This document shows positions 56,663 to 64,000 of a stretch of DNA of 64,000 bases, piece after piece (the stretch's first letter is position 1; each line of letters starts with the position of its first letter). The notes below the pieces were generated by a model, which did no database searches, had not been told where the DNA came from, and was given only the letters and a program-made list of their open reading frames with translations. A program made the translations under genes and the position numbers. The stretch is taken from positions 317,679,041 to 317,743,040 of the forward strand of contig NC_081405.1 of assembly GCF_030272615.1 (NCBI RefSeq), in the 5' to 3' direction. This stretch comes from Cryptomeria japonica (taxonomy: Eukaryota; Streptophyta; Pinopsida; Cupressales; Cupressaceae).

Positions 56663-59600
56663 GGGACTTAATAACCCCCATAAGGAAGACATTATCAGGA
56701 ATATAATAAGGGATAGTAAACCTGATATCTTTCTAATTCAAGAAACCAAAATGAGAAGAGAAATTTGAATCTTTGAAGTTTTTCAAAAATAGAAAAGTCA
56801 GTGGTGGAAGTTCTGAAGGTGCTTCAGGAGGCATTGCTACCATCTGGAATCTCAATTCTGTCAAAGAGAAAATTATCATCCAGGACAATAATTTCTCGTG
56901 TATCAAATTTGAGCATCTGAAAGATGGTACTACTTGGGTCCTTACTAACATCTATGCTCCCAACACCTTAAAGGATAGAAATTCCTTCTGGAAAAATCTT
57001 ATTCAAGCTAGGGATAGCTTTAGGAATCTTAGTTGGTTGGTTATGGGAGATTTTAACACTCCTTTGAGAGAAGAGGAAAAATATGGAGGAAGCCACCCCA
57101 GTTGGAAAGCAGATTGGCCCTTATGGACTTCATAAATTCTCAGGCCCTCAATGATTTGGAAAGTCAGGGATGTAATTATACTTGGACTAATAGGAGAACT
57201 AGTACTGACCTCATCCAAGTCCACCTAGATAGGACTCTCATTTCTGATGACTGGTTTGGTCATTATTTCTGTTCTCTATCAGCTCACATTCGGGCTGGCT
57301 CGGATCATTTTCCCATTACCTTTAATGTTGAATCCATTAACAGAAGGAGAAACTTCCCCTTCAGATTTGAAAAAATGTGGACCCTCCACCCAGACATCAA
57401 AAGTAATATCCAGAAATGGTGGAGCATCCAAGTGGAAGGAACTGCAATGTATAGAGTTGTTAAGAAGCTTAAGAGTATTAAGGATAACATAAGAATCTGG
57501 AATAAATCAATCTTTTGGAAGATTTTTGAGGCCAAAATTAAAGTCCAAGAGGATCTCAAAGAAATTCAAACTCAAATCTAGAAAGATGGTTTCAGAACTG
57601 TGTCCATTGCTGAAGAAAATGAGGTTCTCAAAAAATATCACGACATCATTGCTGAAGAGGAATACTTTTGGAAGCATAGATCAAGAAGCATCTGGCTTAA
57701 GGAAGGCAATAGGAACACAAGATTCTTCCATATGTCAACTATCAAGCATAAAATAGTTAATAGGATCTCCAAACTCATGGTGGATAAAGGGGAGATTACT
57801 AAGGAGGAGGAAATCAGAAAGGAAGCCAAAAGTTTTTTTTTGGATCTACTAAAGAGGGATAAGAGATTGGATGCTGAAGACCAATCTTCTTTTCTCCTTA
57901 ACATCCCTTGTATCATAGATGATTATAAGAACACTTCCCTTTCCTCCATTCCTTCTAATCAAGAAATAAAAAATGTTGTCTTCTCCTTTGATGGTAACAA
58001 AGCACCAGGACTGGATCGTTTTCCAATGTTCTTCTTCCAAGATTTTTGGGACATTGTCGAGAAAGATGTTACCGATGGAGTCAAGGAATTTTTTAGGGCT
58101 AGGAAACTTCTAAAAGAAATCAATAACACTTTTCTAGCTCTCATTCCTAAATCTCAATGGGCCGACTCCATGGACAAATTTAGACCTATCAGTCTCTGCA
58201 ATTCCTTTTATAAGATAATATCTAAGGTCCTTATGACCAAATTGCTTTTTATCCTTCCAGCTATTATCAGCCACCAACAAACTAGTTTTATCCCTGGTCA
58301 TCAAATTATAGATTCTATTATCACTGTCCATGAGAACATACATTCTTTAGTTAAAGCTAAGAAGCAGGGTCTTATTCTTAAGCTTGACCTCTCCAAAGCC
58401 TATGATAGGGTTGACTGAAATTTTCTCTTGAAGGTCCTCAGGTCTTTTGGTTTCTCCTCCAGAGTTGTGGATCTCATCACCCATCTTATCTCTTCTACTT
58501 CTTTTGTTGTCCTTATCAACGGTTCACCTTCCCCTTTTTTCCAAGCTTCCAGAGGTCTGAGGCAAGGGGATCCTATTTCCCCTATCTTTTTTATTATTAT
58601 GGCAGAATGCTTTGGAAGGAGTATGGATAATTTGGTGCTGCAAGGCTCCTTTAAGGGCCTCCACCCATCCTCTGCTGATCTGATTTGTTCTCATCAACAA
58701 TTTGTCGATGATACTAATATAATGGGGGACTCTAGTATCTCTGAAGCTAAAATTTTGAAGAGTAATCTTTGCAAGTTTGCCTCTGCGTCTGGCCAGCTTA
58801 TCAATTGGACCAAAAGTGAAGTTTTTTTCATCAACACTCTAGAGAGAAGACAATAAAGAATTAGTATAATCCTGGAGTGTAGGATTGTTGATCTTCCTGC
58901 AAAATACCTTGGTCTCCCTATGGGCACTGCTCCTCCTAACTCCTTCTAGAGCTCTCCTGTGGACAAATTCCAGAAAAAGTTAGCTGGATGGAAAGGAGCC
59001 CTCCTTAGTCAGGCTAGCAAGCTCCAACTTCTTAAAGCTTCTCATCAAAGTATTTTGATATATGCGCTCAGCCTTTTTAGAATTCCTGTGAAGTATGTTG
59101 ATGCTATTGAGAAAATCCAAAGAAGATTCCTTTGGTCTGGGGTTGAGGACAAGAAAAGAATGTCCCTAGTGGCTTGGATCAAGTTTGTAAACTGAAGAAA
59201 CATGGTGGGATAGGACTAAGAAGGACCCATACTCTGAATGAAGCACTTTTGTCCAAATAAGTCTAGAGAATGATCCATCTTGATACTAAATGGTGTAAAA
59301 TTTGGCGAAGTAAGTACTTTGTTCTTTCCTCTTTCCTGTCTTCTTTTATCAACTCTGACATTACTATTAATGGTTCCCACATATGGAATTATGCTTCAAA
59401 ATGTAAAGAAAGTATAGCTAAAGGAGTGATCTGGAAAGTTGGAAATGGTAGGAAAGTTCAATTCTGGGAGGATCCCTGGCTTTTTGAAAAACCTCTGATA
59501 GAAATCAATGAATGGGCCCCCTTTACTCCCTCTTGTATTAGATCTTATGGCTCCTTAGTTGCCGAGTATTGGACTAGCAATGAATGGCAGAATATTGAAA

Positions 59601-60847
59601 GCATTCACCCAAGCCTCTTTAAGCTTAAGACTCATCTGTCTACAGTCTGGTTGAATAATGAAGCTGACTCCTTGATATGGAAACAAAATCCTAAAGGTAC
59701 ACTCACTATCTCTTCCATGTTTGGTATCCTGACCCCTGATCCTTTAGTGAATCCCATTTAGTCTAAAGTTTGGATTAGAGGCCTTACCCCCAAGATCACC
59801 TTCTTCTTCTAGACCGTCCTTCACAACAAAATCTTAACCCTTGACAACCTGAAATGTAGAGGCTTTTCTTTCCCTAACAGATGTGCTCTTTGCCTTCAGG
59901 AAGAAGAGATTGTGGATCACCTAGCCATCCACTGCCCCTTCTTAGCCTCCATTTGGGAAAGGTTCCTCATTAGTTTTAGTATTAGTTGGGTGTTCCCCAA
60001 AACCATCTCAGATTTGTTCTCCTCCTGGAACATAAAATGGTCTAACTCTTTTTTGAGTTATTTGTGGTAGCTCTCGCTTCCTCACATCTTGTGGGGTCTT
60101 TGGAAAAAAAGAAATAACCGAATCTTTAGGGATGTTTCACTCAACCAGGATATTGTGTTCCAGAAAATCCAATGGGCTATTCAGGAGAATATAGAGATCA
60201 ATGAGGGTCCTTGTGTTGCGAACAACCTTCAGGGAGCTATCATTCTTAGGGCTTGAAACATGAAGTGTTTTGATAGCTCTAACCTCTTTCATAATAAAAG
60301 GCTTGATGCTATTTGGCAAACTCCTCCCCAAGGTTTGTTCAAAGTTAATTTTGACAGTGCTGCCAAAGGTAACCCGGGTCCTTCAGGTTGTGGAACTATT
60401 CTAAGAGATGACAAAGGAATGTGCAAGGAAATGGTTGCTATCCCTATTGAGGTTCAAACTAACCATAAAGTTGAAGCAATGGCTTCTCTCCAAGGTATCC
60501 TCCTAGCCAAAAAATGGAATTGTCCCTACCTTTGGATTGAAGGGGATTCAAACAATATCATAAATTGTCTTAAGGGGATCTCAAAACCTTCTTGGTTGAT
60601 CAACAACATTATTACCTCTGCTAGAGACCTCATTTGAACCTTCAAAAAAAGCTACATTTCCCACATTTACCAAGAGGCCAACAGTTCTACTGACTAGGTT
60701 GCCACCATGGTAGTTAATAAGGAAGTAATGACCACGTGGATAGGAGAACATGTACTCCCCAAAGATGTCAGGCAAACCATTTGTCATGATCGTTATAGAA
60801 GTACTCTTAAGATTCTCGATGGACAGGAAAATTATGAAAAGAATTGA
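56637..60847 (+). pseudogene. LINE ORF2: endonuclease, reverse transcriptase and RNase H
   Basis: Starts MKIISWNIRGLNNPHKEDII, the classic apurinic-type endonuclease opening, with IFLIQETKM, NIYAP, WLVMGDFNTPL and GSDHFPI following. Reverse transcriptase motifs: KFRPISLCNSFYKIISKVL (in part), LKLDLSKAYDRVD (58376-58418), GLRQGDPISPIFF (~58556-58595) and FVDD (58697-58708), where most plant L1s have FADD or YADD. A zinc finger of the zf-RVT type (CALC ... HLAIHC) lies at ~59880-59935. The C-terminal RNase H keeps Asp (NFDSAAKGNPGPSG), Glu (VEAMASL) and Asp (EGDSNNI) at 60345-60560. Stops at ~56766, 57579 and 58416, among others, and frameshifts near 56770, 57100 and 59190 disable it. Confidence 0.88.
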
Positions 60848-61026
60848 TTTGAGTACTTTGAGTCACTGTCATAATGAGATATTCATTAATTATATTATCA
60901 TCACAATAAGTTCCCACACTTTCTGGGTGACTCTTATTGTTGTGAAAAGCTTTCTGGCTAATTTGCTCTGCAAGTTTTGAAATCTAGTGTTGAACAACGA
61001 CAAAAGGGGTGGCAATAGGAGGCAAT

Positions 61027-62709
61027 ATGAACCAAGTAGCTGTAAAGAATGGAAATAGAAGGAGGAGGTTTGGGGTATTCTATAGAAGATTGACCTCTTG
61101 AAATTCATGGAGAGACTCCATGGTCATGATGGCATGGTCACCATCTTTTTCTATAAAAATTGGAAGAAGGGAATGCTGAGAATGGGAGATCAAACTATGG
61201 AAATCGACGAGGATCTAATTGCTTAAGCTACAGGCCTCACAAGAGATAGGTGCAACTTATATAGAGATAGGAAAGTAAAAAACAAAGCTATAGAAAGATA
61301 GCCAGACAGGGAGAAAGAGAAGAAATGACTGGTAAAGTTGAGAAAAACCTACTACCCACCCAAGGCTTTGCCAAACCCTAGTGGGAAGTTCTCTTTGTTT
61401 TAATGTGATATATCATGCTAGATGGTAGGTTCACCAAAGTCTATGGTTATCAATTTGTCCTACTAAACCACTTTAGGCACAATGATAAGGTAAATTTTCC
61501 TTATTTTCTTCTCTGTTCGATGAATGCATCCCTCAAGGCCCACAAAGAGAACTCACGGGGTGATACAGCCATGCACCAAGGCCTAATGGTCCTCATCTAT
61601 GACCATATTAAGGCCAACCAAATTTCTCACATGAAACCCTCTATGGATACTGAGGATGAGGGGTCTAACACTGCCTTCACAAAGGATGAGGAATCTAAAA
61701 GTGACCCCATGACTGACACTGAGGACAACATGGATGTCTCAGATTATGATAGTGGAAAGAAGAGGAAATATAGAAAAACCAGACCCTCATCCTCCTAGGG
61801 CAAAAAGCCCAAAGGTAAAACCCTGATTATCATTTCTTCGAAAGAGGAGACTTCAGATGACTCTAAGGAAAAGTACCCTCAAGGGCAACTAAAGAAGAGG
61901 ACTAAAGTTCACACCCAGGCCAGAAAAATGCACAAGAAGAAAGAGGAGACTGTTAAGGAACCAAAAGTTCAAAAGCAAGTTAGAGACCTGGATAATGACC
62001 AGAATCTGAAAAAGAAGACACTCGAAGAGGCTCTTAGGGCTGTTGACACCACCATCCTGCACTCCCCTAAAGTGGAAATGGCTACCCCTAAAAAAGTTGA
62101 CCACCCATCTAATCCTCCCCCCGAGGGTTTGCATGTTTTTATGGAAACAATCGAGTGGCTCATCAATGGTTACAAGAAAGTTGTGGATGAAAACAAAAAA
62201 CTTTGTAATAGAATCCTAATCTTGGAAACCATCAATATAGAGGAAGGGAAAACCATGGCGAACTTCATTGAGGACCTAAAAAGTACCATCACCAAAGTTG
62301 AAGACATAAGAGATGCTTTCAATCCCATGTTCAAAAAATTTGAGAAGGATTTTGCTAGAGAGAAAGAATCTTGGTAACACCAACGACCACATTCTCATGG
62401 ATGTTGTTAGTAAAATTGGTAAAATAGAGGTGTCTGAAAAGCATTGCCAAATAGAGCCTCAGCATCTTGAAGATTTCAGCCAACAACACCAACACTCTCA
62501 TCAGCAAGCTGGATGATGATAAGGAAATTCTGGACTTTGACCTAGAAACGGCAGGAATAGGGGAAGTTCAAGGTCCCAGAACCCGTACCAAAGGAAAAAA
62601 GAAGGAAAAAAAACTAAACAAGGATCTGGAAGACCTTAAAGCTATCAGGGCTACTTATGAGGAGCTGGTGATGAAGGCGAAGGACTTGTTGAAGAAAATT
62701 ACTGTTTAG
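61027..62709 (+). pseudogene. Third ORF of the LINE: lysine-rich coiled-coil protein of unknown function
   Basis: A degraded reading of ~560 codons. The N-terminal part is globular (KFMERLHGHDGMVTIFFYKN, MEIDEDLIA, ATGLTRDRCNLYRDRKVKN). Next comes an open piece from 61415 (MLDGRFTKVYGYQFVLLNHF ... HQGLMVLIYDHIKANQI), then an acidic, phospho-site-like segment. A Lys-rich coiled-coil tail ends ELVMKAKDLLKKITV at 62709. Breaks: TAG ~61089, TAA ~61224, TAG ~61301, TGA ~61326, TAG 61796, and frameshifts near 61385, 62372 and 62460. No enzyme motif is visible. Because it lies inside the target duplication, I infer that it belongs to the LINE and was transcribed with it. A 3'-transduced gene or a separately inserted sequence are alternatives. 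Confidence 0.6.
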
Positions 62710-62875
62710 TGCCCTCTCAGTTTCTTTGATGTTGTTTGTTTTGATGTCCTTTCAGTTTACTGGCTTTTTGGAAGTCTTTTTGTATGTGGTTCTTAAGCAC
62801 TGTGGGTGACTTATCTTAATATCTCTTGTTAGAGGTTTCGGGTCCTAAAAACCTACTTTTTTAATTAATCAGAAT
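62710..62875 (+). other. LINE 3' untranslated region
   Basis: T-rich tail with GGTTTCGGGTCCTAAAAACC followed by a T run and TTAATTAATCAGAAT, which resembles the 3' ends of plant L1 elements that serve as the reverse transcriptase recognition region. There is no long poly(A). Confidence 0.6.
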
Positions 62876-62891
62876 AGTTTGTTAGTATCAA
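62876..62891 (+). repeat. LINE target-site duplication, right copy
   Basis: AGTTTGTTAGTATCAA, matching the left copy at 14 of 16 positions. Confidence 0.65.
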
Positions 62892-63388
62892 CACCACACA
62901 ATCTAAGACCACCAAACATAAATTAACATTAGATTACATTATCCAATTACATCAAGATTCCTCCTTAACATAGTGATACAATTACAATTGAATGATAGTA
63001 CATGAAACATTGTCATAAATATATCTCAAAATCAACACAGGAAACATGAATAAGATGCACCAACTAGAGAAGATCACAACCACACTCTACAACAAAACTG
63101 ACTTCCAAAGGTAGGTCATGACCACTCAACCATTTGGAACCTGAAGGTCCACCCCATCATGTTAGGGAGATAGAAACTAGGTCCTAATAGACATACTAAG
63201 GTCGGCAATATCCATCCATCCTAAGGAAAGTCAAGTACTATCATCAAGGTCTACCATCAGAGGCTCATTGTCACAATTCTCTGGGCAAGGTACTAGGACA
63301 CATTATGAAAGGAGTGTCATCAGATGGTCCCTCCCATGGTACACATGTGCCATCAACAACCTTTCATGAGGATAAGGCAGTCAACTAT
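62892..63388. other. Unassigned flanking DNA
   Basis: No gene, LTR or known repeat recognised. It contains the start of a chance 77-codon ORF (63305-63538) that runs into the tandem repeat. Confidence 0.4.
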
Positions 63389-63528
63389 GCCGGTTCCAAA
63401 CATCTCATGGATGGACATGCAATGCCAACTCCAAATGTCCTATGGATGGTGAAGCAATGCGAGCTCCATACATCTCCCAAACAAACAAACAATTCCAACT
63501 CCATATGTCACAAAGGCAGACAAGAAAT
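63389..63528 (+). repeat. 35-bp tandem repeat, four units
   Basis: Four consecutive 35-bp units start at 63389, 63424, 63459 and 63494. All share CC near the start, CTCCA or TTCCA at positions 6-10 and AAT at the end; the first two also share CTATGGATGG-like middles. Divergence between units indicates an old array. A weaker preceding unit may begin at 63354. Confidence 0.7.
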
Positions 63529-64000
63529 TCCACACTAATTCAAATATGTACACATTCTTACCAAACTCACCTCCTATCAAAAATTTCATGTGACTATTCA
63601 AAAGGTTAATTTTTTCTACAACTCATGAAAAATTCACCTCTTTTTTAATCCATTCTACTAAAATTCATTGAGTAATAACATTCCTTCCAAATTCAAATAA
63701 GCTAAGGAGATAGCATCATTGTTTAACCCATTCATTTAATCAAACACAACATTTCATCAAAACCATGCAGATCTTTCATGAAACTAGAGAATTTTATCAT
63801 TCTAAATCAAATAAGGACACATGAAGGAATGATTTCAAATTTCCTATACTATACATAAATTGCACCTACTTTACCATAGTCGATACATATACTATAACAT
63901 GATCTATTAATTTAATATTTCATAAGATTTCCTATATTATTCATGCAAAAGATAATTTATCTAACTTATTCTTTTAAAATGGAAATCATAGATGCAATAC
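63529..64000. other. Unassigned AT-rich DNA to window end
   Basis: No open frame, LTR edge or repeat that I can support. Confidence 0.4.

Larger units (their letters stand above)
54882..62875 (+). mobile_element. L1-type LINE with RNase H and an extra third ORF
   Basis: An 8.0-kb non-LTR retrotransposon. Order: very short leader, ORF1 (DUF4283-like plus CCHC), ORF2 (endonuclease, reverse transcriptase, zinc finger, RNase H), a third ORF, then a 3' end with GGTTTCGGGTCCTAAAA and TTTTTTAATTAATC. The 16-bp imperfect duplication on both sides implies that the whole unit integrated once. All ORFs carry stops or frameshifts, so the copy is dead. The 5' end appears near full length, because ORF1 starts 20 bp from the duplication. 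Confidence 0.8.

Noticed and set aside
63389-63528. CRISPR-like array
   Set aside because: The units are contiguous without spacers and are diverged, in a plant retrotransposon landscape; it is a simple tandem repeat.

Overview
The window is about 64 kb of AT-rich, repeat-packed nuclear DNA from a seed plant. I recognise no host gene, rRNA, tRNA or CRISPR. Nearly all interpretable sequence is retrotransposon: Ty1/copia elements with LTRs of about 1.1-1.5 kb, one Ty3/gypsy-type gag-only element, a gypsy remnant with a G-patch-like motif, and an L1-type LINE with an RNase H domain. The density of old, nested, stop-riddled LTR elements suggests a large, slowly purged genome such as a conifer. 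That placement is inference, not a sequence match.

Layout. 1-2756: minus-strand copia element A, reduced to two LTRs around a partial gag. 2763-4700: gypsy remnant. 4701-8305: unassigned. 8306-15962: copia element B with a truncated 3' LTR, flanked by two copies of a ~755-bp segment; the second copy appears to be the empty insertion site. 16127-53036: plus-strand copia element C, split in three by later insertions. D (17570-25378, minus, TSD GTATA) sits in the C gag, and E (28014-51651, minus, TSD TATAG) sits in the C reverse transcriptase. E is itself split by F (41775-49713, plus, TSD AGTAG) in its gag and by an unidentified ~0.97-kb segment that carries G (32243-39892, minus, TSD ACAT). 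Gene fragments of C and E resume in the expected order after each insertion, and target duplications support D, E, F and G. 53037-54865: unassigned, with a CT/AC microsatellite. 54882-62875: a LINE with an imperfect 16-bp target duplication. 62892-64000: unassigned, with a 35-bp tandem repeat.

Most interesting content. (1) F is a non-autonomous LTR element. It encodes a coiled-coil, multi-zinc-knuckle gag-like protein and a second ORF of about 1,125 codons that I cannot assign, and it has no protease, integrase or reverse transcriptase. All eleven in-frame stops in that second ORF are TAG. (2) The LINE carries a third, lysine-rich, coiled-coil-like ORF between its ORF2 and its 3' end, inside the target duplication, so it seems to have moved with the element. 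(3) D is a gag-protease-only gypsy element with an uninterrupted 1149-codon ORF, probably trans-mobilised by an autonomous partner. (4) The B locus looks like a junction between a filled and an empty insertion allele.

Functionally, A, B, C, E, G and the LINE are dead as autonomous elements (frameshifts, stops, missing ends). Only the D ORF and, except near its N terminus, F ORF1 are open. Any activity of D or F would need enzymes from elsewhere.
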